Shown one piece after another: positions 34,585 to 42,877 of a DNA stretch of 64,000 nt (the stretch's first letter is position 1; every line of letters begins with the position of its first letter). The position numbers and the translations under genes were made by a program. Source of the DNA: JBGSYJ01 sp041750915 (lineage in GTDB: Bacteria > Acidobacteriota > Thermoanaerobaculia > Gp7-AA8). The stretch is taken from positions 59,385 through 123,384 of the forward strand of contig JBGSYJ010000069.1 of NCBI GenBank assembly GCA_041750915.1, given 5' to 3'. The notes beneath the pieces are model-generated. The model did not search any database. It had not been told where the DNA came from and saw only the letters and a program-made list of their open reading frames with translations.

Positions 34585-35211
34585 ATGTCATCGATGAAAT
34601 TCCTGGCGGTTGCAACATCTCTGACCTTCGCAATGGCCTGTTCCAGGGAGGCTCCGGCTCCAGCCGGTCAGGCGGCTTCGCCCCAGAGCGCCGCAGCCGT
34701 GAACGACGCACCACACGATCACTCCGGCAGCGCGCCATCCGCCGTGGATCTCTCTGACAACGATCATGAGGGTCACGATCATGCGGCTCCAGCGCTGACG
34801 GGGGCCGTTGAGACTTCGAGCCCGGTCGTCACGGCTGCGGCACTGAAGGAGCCGTCCGCTGATTCTGTGATGGTGAAGAAGAAAGCATCCGGCGGCAGTC
34901 TGGCGGACACAATCGCCGATCCGTACCAGTTCCAGAATCCCGAAGTCCGAGAGACGTACGTTAAGGCGAAGCTCGTGGCAGACCGGCTCGACAAGATGTA
35001 CTGCTACTGCCGCTGCAAAGAGAACGAGCAGCTGGCGCACAACAGTCTTCTCACCTGCTTCCAGGATGATCACGCCGCGCACTGCGGCATCTGTCTCCGT
35101 GAAGCCCAGCAGGCATTCCTCGATTTCGAGGACGATCTCCCTCTCGAAGTGACGGTCAAAGCCGTGGACCTTATGTACAACCAGGGCAACCCCGCGCCGT
35201 CCATGCCCTGA
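34585..35211 (+). CDS. PCYCGC-type lipoprotein
   Basis: A 208-residue lipoprotein. MSSMKFLAVATSLTFAMAC is a lipoprotein signal peptide with Cys19 as lipidated residue, followed by a long His/Asp/Ala-rich linker (HDHSGSAP, DNDHEGHDHAAP) that could bind metal. From about residue 137 comes a Cys-rich domain: MYCYCRCKENEQ, SLLTCFQDDHAAHCGICLREAQQAF. This matches the PCYCGC-motif lipoprotein family and is known mainly from Firmicutes and some soil bacteria. A role in copper or haem handling is possible but unproved. ATG 34585 is used, since the earlier in-frame codons precede no signal sequence. Confidence 0.8.
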   Translation: MSSMKFLAVATSLTFAMACSREAPAPAGQAASPQSAAAVNDAPHDHSGSAPSAVDLSDNDHEGHDHAAPALTGAVETSSPVVTAAALKEPSADSVMVKKKASGGSLADTIADPYQFQNPEVRETYVKAKLVADRLDKMYCYCRCKENEQLAHNSLLTCFQDDHAAHCGICLREAQQAFLDFEDDLPLEVTVKAVDLMYNQGNPAPSMP

Positions 35212-35214
35212 GCC

Positions 35215-35560
35215 CCCACCCGCCCGGTTGTGAGTTGTGCCCACCCACCCGCACGCACGGTTGTGAGTTGTGCCCACCCGACCCGCACGCACGGTTGTGA
35301 GTTGTGAGTCCCACCACCCGCCCGGTTGTGAGTTGTGCACGCCCGCCCGGCCGCCGGTTGTGGGTTGTGGGTTCGCCCGCCCGCGCGGGTTGGGAGCTGT
35401 GCACGCCGACGCGCTCCCCTCACAGTTGTGAGTTTTGAGTTCCACCGCTCAACCGTGCGGGTGGGCGGGAACCCACAACCCACAACCGTGAGGGCGGGCG
35501 GGTGGGCACAACTCACAACCGGGCGGGTGGGTGGGCAGAACTCACAACCGGGTGGGCGGG
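35215..35560. repeat. Heptamer repeat array with inverted arms (TGAGTTG type)
   Basis: This fills most of the 384-bp gap between the lipoprotein and trxC genes. The left half has GTTGTGAGTTGTG blocks alternating with CCCACCC/GCACGCAC spacers. From about 35435 the same blocks appear inverted (CACAACCCACAACC, ACAACTCACAACC) with GGGCGGGTGGG spacers. The stretch could fold into one long imperfect hairpin. No gene lies in it. Related arrays are at 6278, 43773, 57066 and 57471. Confidence 0.85.
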
Positions 35561-35595
35561 AGGACTGGCGTCCGATTCGCATAGACGAGCACGGT

Positions 35596-36042
35596 ATGCC
35601 TCCGGAGATCATCAAGTGTCCTGTCTGCGGGCAGGCGAACAGGGTTCCTGCACTGGATGAAGGCAGTAAGGCGGTTTGCGGAAAGTGCAGATCGGAGCTG
35701 TCTGGATCAGGAGCCGCGGGCGTTCCCGTTACGGTTACGGATGCGGACTTTCGCGAAATCGTCTCGCAGGCCAGGCCGGTGCTCGTCGACTTTTGGGCGC
35801 CGTGGTGCGGACCTTGTCGACAGATTGCCCCGGTCATCGAAGCGCTCGCCGCAGCCCGGTCTGACGTACTCTTTGCGAAGCTGAATGTCGACGACAATCC
35901 TGAAACGGCCGCACGGTTCAAGGTCAGTGGGATCCCGACGCTCATCCTCTTCCGCAAAGGGACCGAGGTCGAAAGGATCGTGGGAGCGGCAGGCAGGCAG
36001 CGCATCGAACAGGTGATCGACCAGAACCTTTCCAGGCACTGA
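35596..36042 (+). CDS. trxC: Thioredoxin 2 with N-terminal zinc ribbon
   Basis: A 148-residue cytoplasmic thioredoxin. The N-terminus has two C-x2-C pairs (Cys8/Cys11 in CPVC, Cys28/Cys31 in CGKC) forming a zinc ribbon as in TrxC. The active site WCGPC has Cys71 and Cys74, and the cis-proline is in SGIPTLILF. It reduces disulphides and peroxidised targets, and zinc-bearing thioredoxins are typically oxidative-stress responsive. The start is ATG 35596; the frame is open further upstream only through the heptamer array. Its stop directly abuts the next start (TGA ATG), so the two genes are very likely co-transcribed. Confidence 0.93.
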   Translation: MPPEIIKCPVCGQANRVPALDEGSKAVCGKCRSELSGSGAAGVPVTVTDADFREIVSQARPVLVDFWAPWCGPCRQIAPVIEALAAARSDVLFAKLNVDDNPETAARFKVSGIPTLILFRKGTEVERIVGAAGRQRIEQVIDQNLSRH

Positions 36043-37152
36043 ATGACCGCAGAACAGCGCAGGACGACATCCCGCAGCGGCGGTACGCAGGCGCTGGCTG
36101 CATTCGCGCGTAAGGTACTGATCGTCGCACTCATTGCGGCCGTCTTGTTTCTGCTCTGGCGCGTCCGCGCGGTTCTGATTCTGATTCTCATCGCCGCAGT
36201 GCTCGCGGCCGGCATCTCGCCAGCTGTCAAGCGGGTCAGGACCTGGGCCCGGCTCTACCTCGGCCGCCGCATCCGACGTGGCACCGCAGTTCTGATCGTC
36301 TACTTCCCGTTCCTCGCCGTCGCGATCGTAACGATGGCTCTAACGATTCCGAAGCTCCTGCTCGACGCCGGAAGTCTCGCGCGCGAGCTGCCTCCGCTGC
36401 TCGACCAGAAGCTCATGACTCCTCTCGAGCGCTTTTTTCCGATGGAGGAAGCGAGGGCGTTCATCTATGGCGGGTGGCAGGAAGTTTACGCGGAGCTTCC
36501 TATCTTCAACTACGTGGCGGGTGTAGTTCAAGGCGTCGCATCCGTCATCGCGATCCTGTTCATGATCGTCTACATGCTCATCGATGCAGAGCGTCTCCGG
36601 AATCTGTTCCTGCTTTTTTTTCCGGCAGGGGAGCGCGCCGAGAAGAGGCGAATCGTGATCAGGATGTCGAGCAGGATGAGCTCGTGGCTTTCCGGGCAGC
36701 TGCTGCTTGCGTCGATTATCGGCGTCGTGACCTTTGTCATTCTTCTCGCTCTCGGAATTCCCTACGCGCTTCCTCTGGCGATCCTCGCCGCGATCGGAGA
36801 GATGGTTCCAGTGATCGGACCGATCCTCGGCGCGATCCCGGCGCTCATCGTCGCCCTGTTTCAGTCTCCGTGGCAGTTCTGGGCGGTGTTCGCGGCCGCC
36901 ATTCTCATTCAGCAGGTGGAGAACTACCTTCTCGTTCCCCGCCTGATGTCGAAGAAGGTCTCGGTGGCGCCGCTCTCCGTCTTCATCGCCTTCATGATGG
37001 GCGCATCCCTGCTCGGAATCATCGGTGCCGTGCTCGCAGTGCCGATGGCTGCGGTGATCCAGGTGGCGTTCGAAGAGGGGTTCGTCCGGCGCAGGGAACG
37101 GCGGCTCGATTCGGAGCGTCCGGGTTCGCTCACCAAGCCTGCCCAGGAGTAA
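36043..37152 (+). CDS. AI-2E family transporter
   Basis: A 369-residue membrane protein with about eight transmembrane segments of the AI-2E/PerM/TqsA family. Typical blocks are LILIAAVLAAGISPAVKRV, LPLAILAAIGEMVPVIGPILGAIP and EPV-like VENYLLVPRLMSKKVSVAPL, followed by FMMGASLLGIIGAVLAVPMAA. Members are putative exporters of small molecules including autoinducer-2; the real substrate is unknown for most. It begins immediately after the trxC stop and shares its transcript. Confidence 0.92.
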   Translation: MTAEQRRTTSRSGGTQALAAFARKVLIVALIAAVLFLLWRVRAVLILILIAAVLAAGISPAVKRVRTWARLYLGRRIRRGTAVLIVYFPFLAVAIVTMALTIPKLLLDAGSLARELPPLLDQKLMTPLERFFPMEEARAFIYGGWQEVYAELPIFNYVAGVVQGVASVIAILFMIVYMLIDAERLRNLFLLFFPAGERAEKRRIVIRMSSRMSSWLSGQLLLASIIGVVTFVILLALGIPYALPLAILAAIGEMVPVIGPILGAIPALIVALFQSPWQFWAVFAAAILIQQVENYLLVPRLMSKKVSVAPLSVFIAFMMGASLLGIIGAVLAVPMAAVIQVAFEEGFVRRRERRLDSERPGSLTKPAQE

Positions 37153-37240
37153 ATCGGAGTGCGGAAAAGCATCCACTCGCGCTCGCTTGTTTCGTCATTT
37201 TCGGTCTGATCCTTGCACTATCGAAGTGCGGAGGAAACCT

Positions 37241-37483
37241 ATGCGAAACGAGATGGTTGGAGCGATTGTCCGCCGGGCGATCGAGCATCCTGAATTTCGG
37301 TCTGCGCTACTCGACGATCCGGAAGTTGCTTTGCATGCACACGGCTTTGCGCTCGAGAGTGACGACCTGAAAGAGATCCACAAGATCAGGCGCAACCTCG
37401 CAGAAAAAGACGATGCGGACATCGAGCGGGAGCTCGTCACCATCGCCGAAGACTATGGAATCGAGCCGGTGGTCCGGAAGTAA
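37241..37483 (+). CDS. RiPP-leader-like small protein (Os_C/nitrile-hydratase-leader type)
   Basis: An 80-residue protein with the look of precursor-peptide leaders: AIEHPEFRSALLDDPEVALHAHGFALESDDLKEIHKIRR. The block FRxxLLxDPExALxxHGFxL is characteristic of nitrile-hydratase-like (NHLP) and Franean1_4349-type RiPP leaders. The C-terminal core region (LVTIAEDYGIEPVVRK) has no Cys, Ser/Thr cluster or other obvious modification target, and no maturation enzyme is adjacent. It may therefore be a stand-alone domain protein. The start is ATG 37241; the 18 codons upstream lack a matching pattern. Confidence 0.6.
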   Translation: MRNEMVGAIVRRAIEHPEFRSALLDDPEVALHAHGFALESDDLKEIHKIRRNLAEKDDADIERELVTIAEDYGIEPVVRK

Positions 37484-37544
37484 GTGACTTCCCGCCGCTG
37501 AGATCTTAAAGCCGTAAACCGCGCAGTAGACCAAGGAGGATTAC

Positions 37545-38138
37545 ATGGAACCGAGCGATCGCAATCGAGACAATGAAATTCGCGAGAATGAAAAGAACGT
37601 GGACCGGAAGCATGATTCCAACCCCGACCCCATCACGGGAGAGCCGGGAGCCCATCCTGTCGGAGTCGCCGGCGGCGGCACGGCGGGAGCATTAACTGGT
37701 GCAGCAGTCGGTGGCGCGGTAGGCGGCCCCATCGGAGCGATCGTGGGCGGAGCGGTCGGTGCTGTCGCCGGCGGATTCGCGGGCAAAGGCGTCGGCGAGA
37801 TGGTCAATCCGACCGAGGAAGAGAAGTATTGGAGTAACGAATACCGCAACCGCCCGTACTACAACCAGGAAAGGACTTATGACGACTACGCCCCTGGTTA
37901 CCGGTACGGATGGGAAGCGGCAGCGAACCCCGAATTTCGCGATCGCGATTTCGAGGAGGTCGAGCCGGCGCTCGAAAAGAACTGGTCGCAGTCCAGCACC
38001 AACAAGTCCGCCTGGCAGGATGTTCGTGAGCCGGCGCGCGATTCCTACAAGCGCATCCGCGAGAACGAGAGAGAACGGAACCAGAAGGTGCTCGGGATCG
38101 ACCAGGCTACCGATTCCGGCGCTCCCTGGCCGAAATAA
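37545..38138 (+). CDS. Glycine-zipper protein, stress-type
   Basis: A 197-residue protein. After a charged N-terminus comes a glycine-zipper stretch from about residue 45 to 90 (GAAVGGAVGGPIGAIVGG), which can insert in or lie on membranes. The C-terminal part is acidic and aromatic (YDDYAPGYRYGWEAA, KNWSQSSTNKSAWQDVREPARDSYKRI). Similar glycine-zipper proteins are found as stress- or biofilm-linked proteins in Acidobacteriota and Proteobacteria. A strong AAGGAGG at 37533-37539 precedes ATG 37545, suggesting high expression. A terminator follows. Confidence 0.8.
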   Translation: MEPSDRNRDNEIRENEKNVDRKHDSNPDPITGEPGAHPVGVAGGGTAGALTGAAVGGAVGGPIGAIVGGAVGAVAGGFAGKGVGEMVNPTEEEKYWSNEYRNRPYYNQERTYDDYAPGYRYGWEAAANPEFRDRDFEEVEPALEKNWSQSSTNKSAWQDVREPARDSYKRIRENERERNQKVLGIDQATDSGAPWPK

Positions 38139-38164
38139 GCTGCATCGAGCTTCAGCACGATCAG

Positions 38165-38200
38165 AGACACGGGCGGCATCAGCGCCCGTGTCTTTTCTGT
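38165..38200 (+). terminator. Rho-independent terminator after the glycine-zipper gene
   Basis: An 11-bp perfect stem AGACACGGGCG / CGCCCGTGTCT with a seven-base loop, followed by TTTT and CTGTTT. It lies 27 bases past the stop codon. Confidence 0.85.
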
Positions 38201-38330
38201 TTCGAGGTAGTTTTGCGCCCGCCCGAAGACCGCACTTTCGGAATTTGTCCAGGGGGCCTCTGGTTCGACTTCGCGGGACCTGGTGCCATAGCCAGTCTCT
38301 CCCAACTCCAGCTAACGAGGCCTCTCTTAC

Positions 38331-40235
38331 ATGATTCCTTCGTTTCGAACGATTGCCGTTGCGTGTGCTGCCCTGTCGATTCAACTGCTCATTGCGGTGC
38401 CGCTGCTGGCATATCCCACCTCGCGCTCGAACGCACGGATGGTATTCGACGAGTCCCTCGACCGGATCGTGTTGTTCGGCGGGGTCAGCGACCCGGATGC
38501 CGCGGAGATCCGCTACGAGCTGGACGACACGTGGGAGTGGACCGGTCTCGGCTGGATTCAGATCTTCCCGGCAAACTCCCCATCGGGCCGGTCCGGACAT
38601 GGAATGGTCTACGATTCCAATCGGCGGCAGGTGATCCTTTTCGGAGGCATCCGGGAAGGGGTCTTCCTCAACGACACCTGGAGCTATCAGAAAAGGAACT
38701 GGACCGAACTCGCCGTTCCTTCAGCGCCTCCAGCGCGCACCCAGACAGGACTTGCCTTCGATCCGATCCGTGATCGGGTGGTCCTCTTCGGCGGAATCGA
38801 CGGTGCGGGGCCCCGGTACGATACCTGGGAGTTCGACGGCACGACCTGGACGCAGCGATTCGCCGCAGGTCCGTCTGTCCAGGCGGTGAATCTTGTTTAT
38901 GACGAAGCCCGAGGTGAGGTGCTCATGCTCGGGTTTGGGAGCCAGAACACGACGGAGATGTATCGCTTGACGGCAACGGCGTGGGAAAGGATCACGCCGG
39001 AAGACATCCCGCCCTGTGTCAGCTTCTCGGCGCTTGCCTACCAGAAGCACAACGGGACGGTCGTCTTCGTCGGGGGGCAGTGCTTCAACGGGGCTCAGGC
39101 AGATGATACGTGGGAATGGGACGGCACCAACTGGGAGGATGTCACTCCCACGTCAAACCCCGGTTCGGTGCTCGGTCATGCTCTCGCGTACGACCGCACA
39201 CGCAGTGAAACGATTCTCTTCGGTGGAACATTCATCGGAGCGACGAACACGACGTACCGGTATCGAAACGGGAAGTGGACGTTGGTTCCTCAAACCGGCG
39301 ATCCGGGACCGCGGTCTCTTCCGCTCATGGAGTACGATCCGGTCAGAGGCGTGACGCTCATGTATGGCGGCCTCAATGAGTCGCGAGAGTTCTACGATTT
39401 CTGGCAGTATCAGTCAGGACGCTGGACTCCGATCGTAGCGGAGGGAACGCCGAGTTCCTGCAGCTATCCCGTCGGCGCCTGGGATGCGAACCGAAACAGG
39501 CTCGTGATGGTCTGCTCGGACGCGCGTGTGCACGAGTGGGACGGAGAAACCTGGCGAGCTTTCGATACGTTCCCTACCGATAGACAGCCACGCGCGGACC
39601 GGCGATTCAGCTCCGCCGTTTATGATCCCAGCTCACGGCGCGTTCTGCTCTTTGGCGGATACACATTCGGCCGCGATTACGTGAACGAGTTCTGGGCATG
39701 GGATGGAACCAGCTGGACCCAGCTCGCAAGGAACCGGACGGCACCGGACAGCCGGTCGCTGGCATCCTTCTTCTACGATCCCTCCTCACAGAAAATCATT
39801 CTGTATGGCGGCATCGGTCGACGGCGGGCCACCGATTCCGTCAAACGTTACGGAGACATGTGGAGCTGGGACGGAAGCAACTGGACCGAGATGACGACTG
39901 TGAGCCTCAAGCCACCGGCCCGTTATGGCGCTCAGACGCGGACCGATCTCATGACGGGTCGCACGATGCTTTTTGGCGGAAAGGACGAGCGCGAGCTCTA
40001 CCTGAATGATCAGTGGGAGTGGAACGGCACGAGCTGGGTGCAGATCAATGAGCCCAATCGGCCTTCCGCCCGCATGAACGGTGGACTCGTTTTCGATCTG
40101 GCGACCCAGCGGTTCATCATGTACGGAGGTTTTGCGGGCAGATACTTCTCCGAGACTCGCTCCTACAATGCGAACGGATGGAACGTCGAGGGTCCGCCGC
40201 CCGTGAGCCGTCGCAGGGGTGCCTCCAGGCCGTAG
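38331..40235 (+). CDS. Exported kelch-repeat (beta-propeller) protein
   Basis: A 634-residue exported protein. The first ~28 residues form a signal peptide (AVACAALSIQLLIAVPLLAYP). The mature part consists of about twelve kelch-like repeats, seen as VLFGG/ILYGG strands followed by a DTWEWDG-type strand (for example DRIVLFGGVSD, RQVILFGGIREG, RVLLFGGYTFG, FIMYGGFAGR). This should give two beta-propellers or one large one. Kelch propellers bind proteins or carbohydrates. No catalytic motif such as the galactose-oxidase copper site is visible. The stop is 22 bases before a family A repeat. Confidence 0.88.
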   Translation: MIPSFRTIAVACAALSIQLLIAVPLLAYPTSRSNARMVFDESLDRIVLFGGVSDPDAAEIRYELDDTWEWTGLGWIQIFPANSPSGRSGHGMVYDSNRRQVILFGGIREGVFLNDTWSYQKRNWTELAVPSAPPARTQTGLAFDPIRDRVVLFGGIDGAGPRYDTWEFDGTTWTQRFAAGPSVQAVNLVYDEARGEVLMLGFGSQNTTEMYRLTATAWERITPEDIPPCVSFSALAYQKHNGTVVFVGGQCFNGAQADDTWEWDGTNWEDVTPTSNPGSVLGHALAYDRTRSETILFGGTFIGATNTTYRYRNGKWTLVPQTGDPGPRSLPLMEYDPVRGVTLMYGGLNESREFYDFWQYQSGRWTPIVAEGTPSSCSYPVGAWDANRNRLVMVCSDARVHEWDGETWRAFDTFPTDRQPRADRRFSSAVYDPSSRRVLLFGGYTFGRDYVNEFWAWDGTSWTQLARNRTAPDSRSLASFFYDPSSQKIILYGGIGRRRATDSVKRYGDMWSWDGSNWTEMTTVSLKPPARYGAQTRTDLMTGRTMLFGGKDERELYLNDQWEWNGTSWVQINEPNRPSARMNGGLVFDLATQRFIMYGGFAGRYFSETRSYNANGWNVEGPPPVSRRRGASRP

Positions 40236-40257
40236 CGCTTCGAGAGCAGACAGAACT

Positions 40258-40357
40258 TGTCATCCTGAGCGAAGCGAAGGATCATCTCGCGACGCTCGAA
40301 CCCGGCAAGGAGATCCTTCGCTTCGCTCAGGATGACACCGCTTCACTCAGGATGACA
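40258..40357. repeat. Family A palindromic repeat, copy 3 with extra half arm
   Basis: TTGTCATCCTGAGCGAAG and its inverse end at 40338; a second right half arm (CTTCACTCAGGATGACA) follows directly to 40357. The centre is shorter than in other copies. It lies between the kelch and deoC genes. Confidence 0.8.
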
Positions 40358-40396
40358 ATTGAGTCCGGTTGGGTCCGACTCTGCTAAGGTATCCCG

Positions 40397-41350
40397 ATGA
40401 CTGAATCCGTCATTTCCCGCACCGCCCGGATTCCGGGTCGGGGCAGCAGCGGGCTGCATGAAGCGCTCGATCTCGTCGTCCCTGTGGACGCAGTTGCTCT
40501 CGAAGAGCGCGCGGCCGCCCTTGCGAAACGGTCGCTGAAGAAGGACGCCAAAGTGTGGGGCCTGCGTCTGGCCATTCGCATGATCGATCTGACAACCCTC
40601 GAGGGGCGGGACACTCCGGGGAAAGTCGACGCTCTCTGTCGCAAAGCACTTCGGCCTGACCCGTCCGATGCGACGATTCCACCGGTGGCCGCAGTGTGTG
40701 TCTATCCGGCGATGATTCCGTACGTGAAAAAAGCGCTTCGGGGATCACCCATACATATCGCGTCGGTGGCTACCGGATTTCCGAGCGGGCAGACTTACCT
40801 CGATGTGAAGCTCGAAGAGACACGCCGTGCCGTGGGCGATGGTGCCGACGAGATCGACATGGTCATCAACCGCGGCGCATTTCTCTCCGGTGATCATCAG
40901 CGCGTATTCGATGAAATCGTCGCGGTGAAGGAGGCGTGCGGTCCTGCACATCTGAAAGTGATACTCGAGACCGGAGAGCTGGCGAACTACGATCAGGTCC
41001 GACTCTCCTCGGCAATTGCGATGTATGCGGGCGCGGATTTCATCAAGACATCCACTGGCAAGGTGACGACAAACGCCACGCTTCCCGTGACTCTGGCGAT
41101 GCTGGAGGCGATCCGGGATTATCATCACGCGACCGGCCGTATGGTCGGCATGAAGCCGGCGGGCGGTATCTCGAACGCCAAGCTCGCTCTTGCGTATCTC
41201 GTAGTGCTCTATGAGACGCTGGGTATCGACTGGATGACGCCCGACATGTTCAGGCTCGGCGCCAGCTCGCTGCTCAACGACATTCTGATGCAGCTTCGCA
41301 AGGAGCGGACAGGCGCATATCAATCAGGCGATTACTTCACGCTCGATTGA
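40397..41350 (+). CDS. deoC: Deoxyribose-phosphate aldolase
   Basis: A 317-residue class I aldolase that splits 2-deoxyribose 5-phosphate into glyceraldehyde 3-phosphate and acetaldehyde. It has the DeoC signatures VCVYP, EIDMVINRG, KVILETGEL, the Schiff-base lysine in FIKTSTGK (near residue 217) and GMKPAGGI. About 60 extra residues at the N-terminus make it longer than E. coli DeoC (259), as in the longer bacterial/eukaryotic type. It is first in a run with two aldehyde-dehydrogenase-type genes, which suggests that the acetaldehyde is oxidised further by the next enzyme. Confidence 0.95.
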   Translation: MTESVISRTARIPGRGSSGLHEALDLVVPVDAVALEERAAALAKRSLKKDAKVWGLRLAIRMIDLTTLEGRDTPGKVDALCRKALRPDPSDATIPPVAAVCVYPAMIPYVKKALRGSPIHIASVATGFPSGQTYLDVKLEETRRAVGDGADEIDMVINRGAFLSGDHQRVFDEIVAVKEACGPAHLKVILETGELANYDQVRLSSAIAMYAGADFIKTSTGKVTTNATLPVTLAMLEAIRDYHHATGRMVGMKPAGGISNAKLALAYLVVLYETLGIDWMTPDMFRLGASSLLNDILMQLRKERTGAYQSGDYFTLD

Positions 41351-41367
41351 GGAGACAGAGGAAGACG

Positions 41368-42873
41368 ATGGGTGAGCTTCAGACTGGGAAAGAGACGATC
41401 GAGCGGCTGAAGCCCGGGCCCCCGACAGCGATGACGGCAACCTGGGACTACGCCCCGTCAATCGAGTCGGCTGATCACGTCAGAATCGAAGATCGATACG
41501 ATCTGTTCATCGGTGGCAAATTCGTGCAGCCGCATTCGAAGAAGTATTTCGAGACAATCAATCCTGCAACAGAGGAAGTCCTGTCGCTCGTGGCAGAGGC
41601 TGATGCGCAAGACGTCGACCGCGCAGTCGGCGAAGCCAGAAGGGCGTACGACAAGGTCTGGCGGAAGATGGCACCGGGGGAGAGAGGCAAGTACATCTTC
41701 CGGATCGCCAGACTGATTCAGGAACAGTCCAGAGCGCTGGCAGTCGTCGAAACGATGAACGGCGGCAAGCCGATCAAGGAATCGCGCGACATCGACATCC
41801 CTCTCGCCGCCGCGCACTTTTTCTACTACGCAGGCTGGGCCGACAAGCTCGAATACGCCTTCCCCAACAGGAAAGTGTCTTCCCTGGGCGTGGCCGGACA
41901 GATCATTCCGTGGAACTTTCCACTGCTCATGGCCTCGTGGAAGATCGCGCCGGCGCTTGCGGCGGGAAATACAGTTGTCCTCAAACCCGCAGAGACGACG
42001 CCGCTGACAGCTCTCATGCTCGCGAAGATCATTCAGGAAGCCGGTCTGCCGCCGGGTGTGGTCAACATCTTGACTGGTGCGGGCGCGACGGGAGCAGCGC
42101 TCGTGGCTCACCCGGACGTCGACAAGATCGCCTTTACCGGATCGACCGAAGTCGGAAAAAGGATTGAGCGATCGATCGCCGGAACCGGCAAGCGCGTGAC
42201 CCTCGAGCTCGGCGGAAAAGCTCCAAACATCGTTTTCGAGGATGCGCCGATCGATCAGGCCGTCGAGGGGATCGTCAACGGAATCTACTTCAACCAGGGA
42301 CACGTCTGCTGCGCGGGCTCGAGACTGTTCGTGCAGGAATCCGTTCTGGAACCGGTGATCCGCAAACTGCGCGAGAGAATTTCGACACTCCGCCTCGGCA
42401 ATCCGCTCGACAAGAACACAGACATCGGAGCGATCAACTCGCGGGCACAGCTCGAGAAAATCACTGAGCTGGTCGAAAGCGGCAGGGACGAGGGAGCCGA
42501 GATCTTCCAGCCCACTTGTACCGTCCCCGACAAGGGCTTCTGGTTCCGGCCTACGTTCTTCACCGGGGTCGCGCAGTCGCATCGAATCGCCCAGGAAGAG
42601 ATCTTCGGACCCGTACTTTCGGTCCTGACGTTCAGAACTCCCGAAGAGGCGATCGAGCGGGCGAACAACACTCCCTATGGTCTGTCGGCCGGAATCTGGA
42701 CGGAGAAGGGATCGCGGATCCTCAAGATGGCGCAGAAGCTCCGTGCTGGCGTGATCTGGGCGAACACCTACAACAAGTTCGATCCCGCGTCGCCATTTGG
42801 CGGCTACAAGGAATCGGGGTTCGGCCGTGAAGGTGGACTCCACGGACTGCGGCCCTACGTCGACCTCGGATAG
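41368..42873 (+). CDS. Aldehyde dehydrogenase, full length
   Basis: A 501-residue NAD(P)-dependent aldehyde dehydrogenase. Catalytic Glu lies in LELGGKAPNIVF and Cys in NQGHVCCAGSR (near 314); the cofactor loop is FTGSTEVGKRIE, and PWNFP is present. It is expected to oxidise an aldehyde to an acid, most simply the acetaldehyde released by DeoC. ATG 41368 has GAGGA just upstream and is preferred over an earlier TTG. It lies 17 bases after the deoC stop and four bases before the next gene. The pair of full ALDH and truncated ALDH recalls the ALDH16 family, where a second domain lacks the catalytic cysteine. Confidence 0.93.
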   Translation: MGELQTGKETIERLKPGPPTAMTATWDYAPSIESADHVRIEDRYDLFIGGKFVQPHSKKYFETINPATEEVLSLVAEADAQDVDRAVGEARRAYDKVWRKMAPGERGKYIFRIARLIQEQSRALAVVETMNGGKPIKESRDIDIPLAAAHFFYYAGWADKLEYAFPNRKVSSLGVAGQIIPWNFPLLMASWKIAPALAAGNTVVLKPAETTPLTALMLAKIIQEAGLPPGVVNILTGAGATGAALVAHPDVDKIAFTGSTEVGKRIERSIAGTGKRVTLELGGKAPNIVFEDAPIDQAVEGIVNGIYFNQGHVCCAGSRLFVQESVLEPVIRKLRERISTLRLGNPLDKNTDIGAINSRAQLEKITELVESGRDEGAEIFQPTCTVPDKGFWFRPTFFTGVAQSHRIAQEEIFGPVLSVLTFRTPEEAIERANNTPYGLSAGIWTEKGSRILKMAQKLRAGVIWANTYNKFDPASPFGGYKESGFGREGGLHGLRPYVDLG

Positions 42874-42877
42874 GCGG

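Noticed and set aside
34463..34738. N-terminal extension of the GNAT gene
   Set aside because: The extension is Arg/Pro-rich, overlaps the divergent lipoprotein gene and promoter, and lacks similarity; GTG 34462 starts the conserved domain.
35070..36230. 386-codon frame across the heptamer array and trxC antisense
   Set aside because: It only exists because the repeats have no stops in this frame; its composition is that of the repeat.
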